From: Akkermansiaceae bacterium
GTDB lineage: Bacteria; Verrucomicrobiota; Verrucomicrobiia; Verrucomicrobiales; Akkermansiaceae
Length of the DNA: 32,773 nt
Assembly (NCBI GenBank): GCA_903878115.1
Contig: CAIRGO010000152.1
Span: forward strand, 1-32,773
Direction: 5' to 3'
Part shown: positions 7,845-16,493 of the stretch, in pieces
How positions within the stretch are numbered: position 1 is the stretch's first letter
Layout: every line of letters begins with the position of its first letter
Notes under the pieces: generated by a model
Databases searched by the model: none
What the model was told of the DNA's origin: nothing
What the model saw: the letters and a program-made list of their open reading frames with translations, nothing else
Translations under genes and position numbers: made by a program

Positions 7845-8813
7845 ATGGCTGGGTGGGATGGGGAGCAAGGGACGGCTCCCCTCCCACCATATCATCTTCC
7901 CGTACTTCCGTTAGAAGTAGCTCAATGGATGAACGCTCAACCAGGAGAGTGCATCATCGATGGCACTCTTGGTGGAGGTGGGCATTCTGAAATTTTTCTC
8001 GAAGCAAAAGCAACAGTGCTCGGCATTGATCGAGATCCGCAAGCAATTGCACATGCATCAAAACGCCTACAACGCTTCGGTTTAGCATTCCAACCTTGGC
8101 AGGCAAATTATTCACAGATGGCAGATCATCCTGGACTTAGCGATGGTCGTAAAGCTGATGGAATATTGTTAGATATAGGAGTTTCCTCTCATCAACTGGA
8201 TAGTGCTGCGCGCGGATTTTCTTTTCAAAAAGATGGGCCTCTTGATATGCGCATGGGACCGAATGCACCACGCACAGCAGCAGAACTGGTGAACGAAGAG
8301 AGCGAAACAGAAATCATTCGCATCCTCAGAGAATTTGGTGAAGAGCCACAGGCACGCCGCATTGCGCAATTGATTGTGCAGCGACGAGCTGTGAAGCCAT
8401 TCACTCGCACGGGTGATCTTGCAGGCACCATCGAACAAGCGATCGGACGGCATAGCAAAACTCATCCTGCCACTCGAACGTTTCAGGCGATTCGCATGGC
8501 AGTGAATGAAGAACTGGCATTGCTTTCAAAAGCGTTAGACGCCTGCATTGCCTGTTTAAAACCAGGAGGACGATTGCTGGTGATTAGTTTTCATAGTCTT
8601 GAAGATCGTCTGATTAAACAGTTCATGCAGCACCGAGCACGAGCGACTATTGACGACCCGACTTGGCCAGCGCCGCGGGATAATCCGGAATACTACTTCA
8701 CCCTGCCGGTGCGAAAATCCATCAGTGCAGGGAAAACAGAACTCTCTCAGAACACAAGGGCCCGTAGCGCTAAGCTTCGGGTCGCCGTGCGTAATAATCG
8801 AACCACTTTTTAA
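7845..8813 (+). CDS. rsmH: 16S rRNA (cytosine-1402-N4)-methyltransferase RsmH (MraW)
   Basis: RsmH methylates C1402 of 16S rRNA using S-adenosylmethionine. The family opening HLPVLPLEVAQWM is at residues 17-29 and the SAM-binding loop GTLGGGGH at 40-47. GILLDIGVSSHQLDSA, GFSFQKDGPLDMRM, FQAIRMAVNEEL and GGRLLVISFHSLEDRLIK follow in the normal order. From the ATG at 7845 the protein is 322 residues, close to the usual 310. The same frame stays open back to an ATG at 7593, which would give 406 residues. That extra 84-residue part has no RsmH homology that I recognise and carries one hairpin element, so I chose 7845. Neither start has a good ribosome-binding site. Codons 3-15 come from the second hairpin element. 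It lies next to the FtsL-like gene, three bases away. Confidence 0.92.
   Translation: MAGWDGEQGTAPLPPYHLPVLPLEVAQWMNAQPGECIIDGTLGGGGHSEIFLEAKATVLGIDRDPQAIAHASKRLQRFGLAFQPWQANYSQMADHPGLSDGRKADGILLDIGVSSHQLDSAARGFSFQKDGPLDMRMGPNAPRTAAELVNEESETEIIRILREFGEEPQARRIAQLIVQRRAVKPFTRTGDLAGTIEQAIGRHSKTHPATRTFQAIRMAVNEELALLSKALDACIACLKPGGRLLVISFHSLEDRLIKQFMQHRARATIDDPTWPAPRDNPEYYFTLPVRKSISAGKTELSQNTRARSAKLRVAVRNNRTTF
7852..7888 (+). repeat. Palindromic hairpin element, copy 2 (start of rsmH)
   Basis: GGGGAGC (7860-7866) pairs with GCTCCCC (7875-7881) around the same loop AAGGGACG (7867-7874). After one unpaired T (7859), seven further pairs form between 7852-7858 and 7882-7888. The stem sequence differs from copy 1 but pairing is kept. 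The flank TGGCTGGGTGG matches the flank of copy 1. The element lies within codons 3-15 of rsmH as annotated here. Confidence 0.85.
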
Positions 8814-8816
8814 CTT

Positions 8817-9158
8817 ATGAACCAATCACGATCTGCTCCTCGTTCTTACAGATTTATCAACGGAATCATCGTTGTCGCCATCGGCATTGCAGTTGCCGGT
8901 GCCGTCAATTTCGTGACCTATCGGAATCAACAAATCCAGACCGCGCGCGATATTGAAAGCACAGAAAAACGCATCACTTCGCTCATGCAAGACGAAATCC
9001 CCAGCCTGCAAGCAGAGATCGAGCGTCAATTGATTCGCTATGATATCCGTGAAAAGTTGCGCCAAAATGGAAGCGACCTAGTTCCCACACCTACCGAGCA
9101 CTTAGAAGTCATCAATTTGGTAGATACATCAACCGCGTCAAAGAATAGCCGTCCATAA
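8817..9158 (+). CDS. FtsL-like bitopic membrane protein
   Basis: This small protein of 113 residues sits exactly where ftsL is found, between rsmH and ftsI. It has a short basic cytoplasmic N-terminus and one membrane segment (about residues 15-36, FINGIIVVAIGIAVAGAVNFV). A probable coiled coil follows (about 38-78, with ESTEKRITSLMQDEIPSLQAE) and then a short polar tail. That is the FtsL layout: a divisome protein whose periplasmic coiled coil binds FtsB and helps activate FtsW-FtsI. FtsL sequences are too divergent to prove identity by eye, so the call rests on layout and position. It is separated by two bases from ftsI. Confidence 0.75.
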   Translation: MNQSRSAPRSYRFINGIIVVAIGIAVAGAVNFVTYRNQQIQTARDIESTEKRITSLMQDEIPSLQAEIERQLIRYDIREKLRQNGSDLVPTPTEHLEVINLVDTSTASKNSRP

Positions 9159-9160
9159 TC

Positions 9161-11077
9161 ATGCTACGATCATTCACCGCCCGCTGCACCATGTTGTTCC
9201 TGCTGATTGCAGCAGGATTCAGCACGCTGTCGTGGAGATTGATCGATATTCAATATTTTAATCGCAAACGTTACGTAGAAGCAGCGAAAAATTTCAGCAC
9301 AACACGGACATTTTTGCCCGGTGGTCGCGGACATATTTTGGATTGTAATGATGAGTTGATCGCGCGGAGTGTTACGCAGGCAAAACTACGCGTGGATCGC
9401 TACGATTTAAATAATCCAGAACTAGCAGCCTATGCACTGGCATGGGATGAGCTGAGCACGCAAGCAAGTTGGAACAACCTAACAGATGAAGCCAAGCGCC
9501 GACAATTGCGTCCGCTAGTGAAAAAAATGTTAGCCACGGAAGATAAAGAAATACTCAAACGAAAGCATCTCGCCTATGCCATCGGGCATCTTGCTCCGGC
9601 TCTGCGCATCAAGCGTGAAGAGCTACGTGAACGCATTGAAAAAAATCCTTCAAGCATGTGGTTCGTTGTAGAGCGCAACATGGAAGAGGAGACGTATGAA
9701 CGAGTGCAAACCGCGATTGATGAGCATAAACTGCAAGGGTTTAGTTTGGAAAAAACCGCGCGCCGCAACTACGCATCACCAGAACTAGCTAGTCACGTGA
9801 TCGGTTATACGATCATTAAAGAATTTTCCTTCGCCAACGATTCTTTTGAAAAAGAAGTAGGTGTTTTTGGCATAGAGTCCGCCTACGAGAGCATTCTGGC
9901 TGGGAAAGATGGCTACCGCGTGAGTAGCACTAACGGAAAAGGTTTGCTCATCACACCAGAGCCAAGTGTGACGATGCCACCGCGTCCCGGGATGAACGTG
10001 CAACTCACGCTCGATATGGAAATTCAAAGTATCATTCAAGACGAGCTTGTAGCTGGTCTGAAGGAATATGATGCGCCACGTGGTTGCGTGATTGTGATGG
10101 ATCCGAAGACTGGAGGCATTCTTGGCCTTGCCAGTTATCCAACGTTTAATCTTAATACTTTAAAGGACATTGCCACGAACGGAACAAATTTTGCCACACA
10201 AATGGTCTATGAACCAGGCTCCACTTTTAAGGTGATCGCTGCCGGTGCTGCCTTCAATGAAAAACTAGTCACACCACAGACTCCTATTTACTGCCACAAT
10301 GGACTTCTCAAGCAAGGAACTCTCCAACTGAAAGATCACCACCCTTACGGCACATTAAGCGTGCAGTGGCTATTAGGAAAATCAAGCAATATTGGAGTCT
10401 ATAAAATTGCCTCGTTGGTAGGCATGCCACGATATTTCGATTATGTGAGAAACTTCGGATTCGGTCAAAAAACAAACATCGATCTCAGCGGTGAAGTGAA
10501 AGGACGCTTTCGCGAAACTGATAATCCTACCACGTTTTCCAGCATGACTTTCGGCTACGCGATCAATGTCACACCATTGCAAATTGCCTGCGCCTACTCA
10601 GCGATTGCGAACGGAGGGAAGCTATTGAAGCCACAGATTCTCAAAGCTGTGATTGCGAATGATGGCACTCCCATTCGCGAAGTCACGCCAGAAATCGTGC
10701 GTCAAGTAATGACGAAAGAAGCCGCCAGCAAAGTCCGCCAAAGTTTAGCAACAGTTGTGAGCAAACAAGGCACCGCCGAGTTGGCTGCAGTCCCTGGTTT
10801 TGAAGTTCTTGGAAAAACGGGAACGGCTCAAAAATTTAACCCAGCATCAGGGAAATACTATGATCATCGTTATACCGTTTCTTTTGCCGGCATGTTGCCT
10901 GCTGCTGATCCAGCTTTTGTCTGCATTGTTGTCATTGACGACCCACAAACCAATACTGTCTCGCGTTACGGCGGCACCATCGCTGCCCCAATCTTTGCCA
11001 AAGCATCGGCGCGTATTTCCAAACATCTAAATCTTATTCCTACGGAACCCGTAGTACCCAGCATCGTCGATCAATGA
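9161..11077 (+). CDS. ftsI: Septal peptidoglycan transpeptidase FtsI (penicillin-binding protein 3 class)
   Basis: FtsI cross-links septal peptidoglycan as partner of FtsW. The N-terminal membrane anchor spans about residues 8-26. The dimerisation domain starts with the class B PBP motif RGHILDCNDELIARS (56-70). The transpeptidase domain carries all three active-site motifs: STFK (354-357, catalytic serine 354), SSN (408-410) and KTGTA (552-556). The 638 residues are in the normal class B range, and no PASTA domain is present at the C-terminus. The stop overlaps the murE start as ATGA (11074-11077), so the two genes are translationally coupled. Its place after the FtsL-like gene and before murE favours FtsI over an elongation-type PBP2. 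Confidence 0.95.
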   Translation: MLRSFTARCTMLFLLIAAGFSTLSWRLIDIQYFNRKRYVEAAKNFSTTRTFLPGGRGHILDCNDELIARSVTQAKLRVDRYDLNNPELAAYALAWDELSTQASWNNLTDEAKRRQLRPLVKKMLATEDKEILKRKHLAYAIGHLAPALRIKREELRERIEKNPSSMWFVVERNMEEETYERVQTAIDEHKLQGFSLEKTARRNYASPELASHVIGYTIIKEFSFANDSFEKEVGVFGIESAYESILAGKDGYRVSSTNGKGLLITPEPSVTMPPRPGMNVQLTLDMEIQSIIQDELVAGLKEYDAPRGCVIVMDPKTGGILGLASYPTFNLNTLKDIATNGTNFATQMVYEPGSTFKVIAAGAAFNEKLVTPQTPIYCHNGLLKQGTLQLKDHHPYGTLSVQWLLGKSSNIGVYKIASLVGMPRYFDYVRNFGFGQKTNIDLSGEVKGRFRETDNPTTFSSMTFGYAINVTPLQIACAYSAIANGGKLLKPQILKAVIANDGTPIREVTPEIVRQVMTKEAASKVRQSLATVVSKQGTAELAAVPGFEVLGKTGTAQKFNPASGKYYDHRYTVSFAGMLPAADPAFVCIVVIDDPQTNTVSRYGGTIAAPIFAKASARISKHLNLIPTEPVVPSIVDQ

Positions 11078-12621
11078 AACTAAACGAACTTATCACCCTG
11101 ATGCAGCGCCCCGTTGTGGCAGGCCCTACGGATGTATCTGTCACTGCTGTCAGCGCCGATTCCCGTAAAATTCAGCCAGGCGTGATATTTGTCGCACTAA
11201 AAGGCACCAGCACAAATGGCAATGATTATGCCGAGCAGGCACTCGCAGCAGGAGCCGCGGCGATCATTTCTGAGCAAGCGCCACCAGCGAAGCTATCGAA
11301 CAAGAGCACCTGGATTCACGTGCCTAATGCACGCCACGCACTTGCACAGTGCGCCGTAGCTCTTGCCAACTATCCTGCCGCGTCGATGAAAATGTGCGGC
11401 ATCACAGGAACTAACGGAAAAACGACTAGCGCATTTTTGGTCCAGCATTTGATGAAGAAAGCATGGCACCGCGCGGGTATGCTCGGCACGGTGAAAATTG
11501 ACGATGGCGAAACAATTGTAACGGCCACCAGCACCACGCCCGACCCAGTAGAATTGCAGGAAATTTTGCGCCGTATGCTCGATCACGATTGTCGTGGCGT
11601 AGCGATGGAAGTGTCCTCTCATGGCATCGATCAACATCGCGTCACGGGCATTGCTTTTGACGCCTGTGTTTTTACAAATCTTACTCAGGATCACTTAGAC
11701 TATCACGGCACGATGGAGAAATACTTCGCCGCGAAAAAAGCATGGTTTGACGCACTTTCGATTGATCCACTGGGCAAACAGCCAATGGCTGTGATCAATC
11801 TCGATGATCCGTATGGTGCCGCATTGAAAGAAGCGTTAGATGGAAAAATGTTTCTCACCACATTTGGCTTTGGTGTGCATTGCGATTACCGCATCAATAG
11901 TTTACGCCAACGATCCAGCGGGATGGAATTTGAATTATCCTACAAAGGTCGTAAATATCTTGTTCGCGCTCCGTTTATTGGTCGATTTAATGCCTACAAC
12001 ATCACGGGAGCTCTTGCTGCAGCACAAGCATGTGGTATCCATTTAGCCGATGCTGTGCCAATGATGGCCGATGCTCCACAAGTGTCAGGACGCATGGAAA
12101 ATGTAGGCAATGCAGGAGGAGCGACAGTTTTTGTTGATTACGCTCACACACCTGATGCGTTAGAAAATGCCTGCCGCACGCTACGCGAACTAGAACCAGG
12201 ACGACTCATCACCATCTTTGGTTGCGGCGGAGATCGCGATAAGAAAAAACGCCCACTCATGGGAGAAATCGCGAGCCGCTACAGCGACTTCAGCGTGGTG
12301 ACTTCTGATAATCCACGCAGCGAAAATCCAGAAACAATTATTCGCGAAATCGAGTCTGGCATGACGGGCACCAATCGAATTGCCATCATTGACCGTGCGG
12401 CCGCGATCCATCAGACCATCGCGGCATCGCGCGCGGGTGATATTATTCTCATCGCTGGAAAAGGCCACGAAACCTATCAACAATTTGCTGATCGCACGAT
12501 TGATTTCGACGATAAAAAAGAAGCGATGAAAGCCCTGCGCGATCGAGTTGTAGAAGCCGCAAAATATCGTGCATCACTGCAAGATCGCCCCCCACGCAAG
12601 CCACGTAATAAAGATTTTTAG
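11074..12621 (+). CDS. murE: UDP-MurNAc-L-Ala-D-Glu:meso-diaminopimelate ligase MurE
   Basis: MurE adds the third stem-peptide residue to the cytoplasmic peptidoglycan precursor. The ATP-binding loop GTNGKTT is at residues 112-118. The substrate motif DNPR (412-415, followed by SENPETI) is the one that marks meso-diaminopimelate rather than lysine ligases. The N-terminal UDP-binding domain includes VSADSRKIQPGVIFVALKG. At 515 residues it is slightly long; the excess is a basic tail (RPPRKPRNK) at the C-terminus. It overlaps ftsI by four bases and is followed four bases later by murF. Confidence 0.96.
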   Translation: MKLNELITLMQRPVVAGPTDVSVTAVSADSRKIQPGVIFVALKGTSTNGNDYAEQALAAGAAAIISEQAPPAKLSNKSTWIHVPNARHALAQCAVALANYPAASMKMCGITGTNGKTTSAFLVQHLMKKAWHRAGMLGTVKIDDGETIVTATSTTPDPVELQEILRRMLDHDCRGVAMEVSSHGIDQHRVTGIAFDACVFTNLTQDHLDYHGTMEKYFAAKKAWFDALSIDPLGKQPMAVINLDDPYGAALKEALDGKMFLTTFGFGVHCDYRINSLRQRSSGMEFELSYKGRKYLVRAPFIGRFNAYNITGALAAAQACGIHLADAVPMMADAPQVSGRMENVGNAGGATVFVDYAHTPDALENACRTLRELEPGRLITIFGCGGDRDKKKRPLMGEIASRYSDFSVVTSDNPRSENPETIIREIESGMTGTNRIAIIDRAAAIHQTIAASRAGDIILIAGKGHETYQQFADRTIDFDDKKEAMKALRDRVVEAAKYRASLQDRPPRKPRNKDF

Positions 12622-12625
12622 TGAT

Positions 12626-13993
12626 ATGAAAACTCTCATTGCCATGCAGATTGCTAAGATCATCGGTGCGACAATTGTCGCCGGTGATGCAGAGGCGCTC
12701 GCATGTGCAGGAGTTTCCACTGATACACGCAACCTTCCCGCAGGCTGCATTTTCATTGCACTACGCGGTGAGAAATTTGATGCAAATACGTTCGCGCAAC
12801 AAGCGTTAGCCGCAGGAGCAACCGTTGCCATCGTCGATTATTGGCAATCAGAGGCACCGACCAAAGGCGCAGTTCTGTTAGTAAAAGACACATTGCTCGC
12901 CTTGCAAAAACTAGCCGATTGGTGGCGTGATCAGATATCGCTGCATGTCATTGGTCTCACTGGATCAAATGGGAAAACAAGTACCAAAGATTTCACAGCA
13001 GCAATTTTATCACAGCGATTTTTGGTCAATGCCACGCGCGGCAATCTGAATAATCACATCGGTCTTCCGTTGACGGTGTTAGCGACTACCCCCGAACACC
13101 AAGCGGCGGTGTGGGAAATGGGGATGAACCATACAGGAGAAATCGCGCCGCTTGTCGCCATCGCTCGGCCACAGATTGCGATCATTACTAACGTAGGATC
13201 TGCACATATTGAATTCCTCGGCTCGCGCGAGGCAATTGCGCGCGAGAAGGCATCCATCGCCGCAAATCTAACTGCAGAGGAAGTTTTGATCTTACCGCAC
13301 GATTGTGATTTTATGCCGCTGATTCGCAGTCTAACCGCTGCACGCATCATCACAACTGGGGGAGCTGATGATCATATTCGCGCAGAAAACATCCGCGACG
13401 AAGAAGGGCATGCTTGTTTTACCCTCCGCATCGGTGCGGAACAGCAGGCAGAAATTCGTCTCGGCGTAGCTGGAAAACACATGGTGGCGAATGCGTTGTT
13501 AGCAGCCGCCGCAGCAAATATTCTCAATATCTCGTTAGAAAAAATAACTGCTGGCTTGCATCAAGCATCTCTCACCAGTGGTCGTTTGCGCCGTTTTGTT
13601 TCTGATCAGATTACCGTATTTGACGATACCTATAATGCAAATCCTGAATCTATCATCGCGGGATTAGAAACACTTGCTCAGCAACAAATCTCTGCAAGCT
13701 CACATCGCTATGCCGTGCTTGGTCGCATGGCTGAACTGGGCGATCATGCAGAAGCAGCCGCGCGACAAGTGGGACAACATGCTGCCAAGCTAGGAATCAC
13801 TGTAGTTGCTGTTGGCGGAGGCGCGGAACTGATCGCGGCCAGTGCGGGCGATCATGCAAAACATTATTCTACTCGTGAAGCTGCGGCTGAATACTTGCAA
13901 CAAACCATTCATCCCGGTGATGCGATTCTTTTCAAAGGAAGTCGCACTTCTGCCATGGAATTGGTGATGAAACAACTTTTCCCTAACAACTAA
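12626..13993 (+). CDS. murF: UDP-MurNAc-tripeptide:D-Ala-D-Ala ligase MurF
   Basis: MurF adds D-Ala-D-Ala and completes the UDP-MurNAc-pentapeptide. The ATP loop TGSNGKTS is at residues 112-119. Other family blocks are VSTDTRNLPAGCIFIALRG near the N-terminus, NLNNHIGLPLTVL, WEMGMNHTGEI and the C-terminal FDDTYNANPES. The ATG at 12626 is chosen because the protein then begins MKTLIAMQIAKIIGA, like other MurF proteins, and starts four bases after the murE stop. The frame extends upstream to 12569 inside murE but without homology. It gives 455 residues, the normal length. Its stop overlaps the mraY start by one base (TAATG). Confidence 0.95.
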   Translation: MKTLIAMQIAKIIGATIVAGDAEALACAGVSTDTRNLPAGCIFIALRGEKFDANTFAQQALAAGATVAIVDYWQSEAPTKGAVLLVKDTLLALQKLADWWRDQISLHVIGLTGSNGKTSTKDFTAAILSQRFLVNATRGNLNNHIGLPLTVLATTPEHQAAVWEMGMNHTGEIAPLVAIARPQIAIITNVGSAHIEFLGSREAIAREKASIAANLTAEEVLILPHDCDFMPLIRSLTAARIITTGGADDHIRAENIRDEEGHACFTLRIGAEQQAEIRLGVAGKHMVANALLAAAAANILNISLEKITAGLHQASLTSGRLRRFVSDQITVFDDTYNANPESIIAGLETLAQQQISASSHRYAVLGRMAELGDHAEAAARQVGQHAAKLGITVVAVGGGAELIAASAGDHAKHYSTREAAAEYLQQTIHPGDAILFKGSRTSAMELVMKQLFPNN

Positions 13994-15186
13994 TGCTATA
14001 CTGGATCTATCAATATTGGAATGATGCATTTATTGCCGAAAAAAAACTCGGCACGCAAGGCTGGGCACACACATTTGATGTGTTGAACTTGTTTCGCTAT
14101 ATTACCTTTCGCGCTGCAGTAGCGTGCTTGTTAGCATTCACCGTTAGCATCATTGCCGGTCCACGAGTGATTCGTAAATTGATCTCACTCAAACTTGGTC
14201 AACCAATCCGCACAGCAGATGAAGTTCATAAACTTGCCGAACTGCATGGCGGAAAAATTGGCACTCCCACGATGGGCGGCGTGATGATTCTTGGCTCGGT
14301 GCTGCTGGCAACGATCATCTGCTCAAATCCTTTGAATCCTTTCGTCGCAGTATGCGCCTGCACCATGGGTGCCTGCGGGTTGTTAGGATTTTGTGATGAC
14401 TACAAAAAAGTAAAAGAGAAAAAATCCGACGGTGTTAGCAGCCGCACCAAACTATTTTGGCAACTCGTCATCGGACTGATTGCAGCCACTTTCATCTATT
14501 TCAAAAAAGAAATTTCTGGCCATGGCGATGCTTCATTTGGTTTTCAGTTAGGCGCGCATCCTATGAGCATCGATGCGATTTGTTTTCCACTTTTCAAAGA
14601 GCCGATCATGCATCTTGGTTGGCTCATCATCCCATTTTTTGCAATCATCATCGTCGGATGTTCTAATGCGGTGAATCTAACCGATGGCCTTGATGGGCTA
14701 GCGACAGGGTGCACGATTACCACGGCGTTGGCTTACTCAATCTTAGCCTATTTGGCGGGTCATTATTTTCTCGCCACCGATTATCTGGTGATACCACACA
14801 ATCAATACATTGGTGAACTTGCAGTTTTCCTTATGGCACTTGTAGGAGCGGGATTTGGTTTCTTATGGTTTAATTGTCATCCGGCGAAAGTTTTCATGGG
14901 AGACACGGGATCGCTCGCGATTGGCGGCGCAATCGGCACAGCAGCGATTGCAACGAAACAGGAATTGTTGTTAGTGATCATCGGTGGCATTTTTGTGATG
15001 GAAGCTATGTCGGTCATTCTTCAAGTCGGCAGTTTTAAGCTACGCAAAAAACGAATTTTCCGAATGTCTCCGATTCACCATCACTTTGAATTAGGCGGTT
15101 GGCATGAAAGTCAGGTGATCATCCGCTTTTGGCTTCTATCGATCATGTTCGCTCTTTTCGGACTAGCACTTTTAAAAATTCGATGA
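13993..15186 (+). CDS. mraY: Phospho-N-acetylmuramoyl-pentapeptide transferase MraY
   Basis: MraY transfers phospho-MurNAc-pentapeptide to undecaprenyl phosphate, making lipid I at the inner face of the membrane. Expected motifs appear in order: KIGTPTMGGVMIL (about residues 90-102), FCDDYKK with the paired aspartates (about 134-140), NLTDGLDGLATG, FMGDTGSLAIGG, and SPIHHHFELGGW with the family's triple histidine near the C-terminus. About ten membrane segments are visible. The 397 residues are longer than E. coli's 360; the N-terminus and the loop after the DDYKK segment are extended. It overlaps murF by one base and murD by four (ATGA, 15183-15186). Confidence 0.96.
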   Translation: MLYWIYQYWNDAFIAEKKLGTQGWAHTFDVLNLFRYITFRAAVACLLAFTVSIIAGPRVIRKLISLKLGQPIRTADEVHKLAELHGGKIGTPTMGGVMILGSVLLATIICSNPLNPFVAVCACTMGACGLLGFCDDYKKVKEKKSDGVSSRTKLFWQLVIGLIAATFIYFKKEISGHGDASFGFQLGAHPMSIDAICFPLFKEPIMHLGWLIIPFFAIIIVGCSNAVNLTDGLDGLATGCTITTALAYSILAYLAGHYFLATDYLVIPHNQYIGELAVFLMALVGAGFGFLWFNCHPAKVFMGDTGSLAIGGAIGTAAIATKQELLLVIIGGIFVMEAMSVILQVGSFKLRKKRIFRMSPIHHHFELGGWHESQVIIRFWLLSIMFALFGLALLKIR

Positions 15187-16481
15187 CACTTAAAGGAAAA
15201 AATATTTCAATCTTAGGAGCTGGGCGCAGTGGTCGTGCCGCAGCTGCACTCGCATTGCGTGAAGGCGCAGAGGTTTCGGTATTTGATGAAGCCGCTTCGA
15301 TTCAAGGGTTTGATGCGCGTGTGACGGTTTTTCCATCGACAAGTGTCGATCAAGGAATAGCCAATCAATGTGATCTATTAATTGTCAGCCCTGGAATTGA
15401 TACCTACGGGCCACTAGTTAAAGCATTTTCTCAACAAGCGAAAAAAGTTGTTGGGGAAATGGAGTTTGCATGGGGTTACTATCACGGCGATACCATTGCT
15501 ATTACCGGAACGAATGGGAAAACAACTACTACGGAAATAGTAAATCGAATTCTTAATGTGAGTGGCACTACCTGTGAGCCATGTGGTAACTATGGCACGC
15601 CACTGGCCGAAATAGTGATGATGGAAAATCCACCGGCTGCTATTGCTTTAGAAGCAAGCTCATTTCAGTTAGAGACAATTGTTACGTTCAAGCCTCTCGT
15701 CGCCGTTTGGTTAAATTTTGCCCCTGATCACATGGATCGTTATACTTCCGTAGAGCAGTATCACGCAGCCAAATGTCGTATTTTCGAAAATCAAGATGCC
15801 AACTGCACCGCCATCGTGCGCAAAGGCGAAAAGCTACCAGCACTAGCCGCGCAAGTGGTAGAATTTTCCACCGAAAGTGATACTGACTGGACTTCTAATG
15901 GCATCACAATCGAGCATCGCGGTGAATTGATCCTTCATACAGAACGCGATACTTGCTTGCGCGGCTTGCACAATGCAGAAAACATCATGGCCGCCATCGC
16001 AGCATGTGAAGTGCTGGTCAAACCGTTGAAACTGATCGAAGCATTTGATGGCTATGTACCGCCACCGCATCGCTGCGAATTGGTCCGCACTCTTGATGGT
16101 GTGGAATACTTGAACGATAGCAAAGCGACAAATTTGCATGCTTTAGAAAGCGCTTTGCGTTCGCAGACGCGTCCGGTCGTTTTGATCGCGGGAGGAAAGG
16201 AAAAAGGCCTAGACTACCAATCAGTGGTTCCTCTACTCAAAGCCAAAGCCATTGCCGCTGTCACATTTGGGCAAATCGCAGAACCTCTCGGCACCGTCTT
16301 TCAACATGCAGTTCCTACTACGATTGTAGTAAATTTGCAAGATGCGATCAATACCGCACGTAAATTAGCACCACGAGGCTCAACCATACTTTTTTCACCT
16401 GGCACTTCCTCGTTTGATATGTTCACAGGCTACGAGCAACGAGGAAATACATTTCGAACCATAGTAAACAATATTCTCTAA
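15183..16481 (+). CDS. murD: UDP-MurNAc-L-Ala:D-glutamate ligase MurD
   Basis: MurD adds D-glutamate to UDP-MurNAc-L-Ala. The N-terminal nucleotide fold starts at once with ISILGAGRSGRAAA (residues 8-21). The ATP loop GTNGKTTTT is at 109-117. The C-terminal domain has YLNDSKATNLHALESAL, which includes the family's DSKATN motif, and LIAGGKEKGLDY. The ATG at 15183 overlaps the mraY stop by four bases and gives 432 residues, the normal length. The frame continues upstream to 15129, but that part lies within mraY and has no homology. It is followed 12 bases later by the LysM gene. Confidence 0.95.
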   Translation: MTLKGKNISILGAGRSGRAAAALALREGAEVSVFDEAASIQGFDARVTVFPSTSVDQGIANQCDLLIVSPGIDTYGPLVKAFSQQAKKVVGEMEFAWGYYHGDTIAITGTNGKTTTTEIVNRILNVSGTTCEPCGNYGTPLAEIVMMENPPAAIALEASSFQLETIVTFKPLVAVWLNFAPDHMDRYTSVEQYHAAKCRIFENQDANCTAIVRKGEKLPALAAQVVEFSTESDTDWTSNGITIEHRGELILHTERDTCLRGLHNAENIMAAIAACEVLVKPLKLIEAFDGYVPPPHRCELVRTLDGVEYLNDSKATNLHALESALRSQTRPVVLIAGGKEKGLDYQSVVPLLKAKAIAAVTFGQIAEPLGTVFQHAVPTTIVVNLQDAINTARKLAPRGSTILFSPGTSSFDMFTGYEQRGNTFRTIVNNIL

Positions 16482-16493
16482 CAACACGCGCAT

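Noticed and set aside
7649-7990. An open frame of 113 codons overlapping the mraZ-rsmH junction
   Set aside because: It is out of frame with rsmH and shows no conserved motif. It is open mainly because the hairpin repeats lack stops in this phase.
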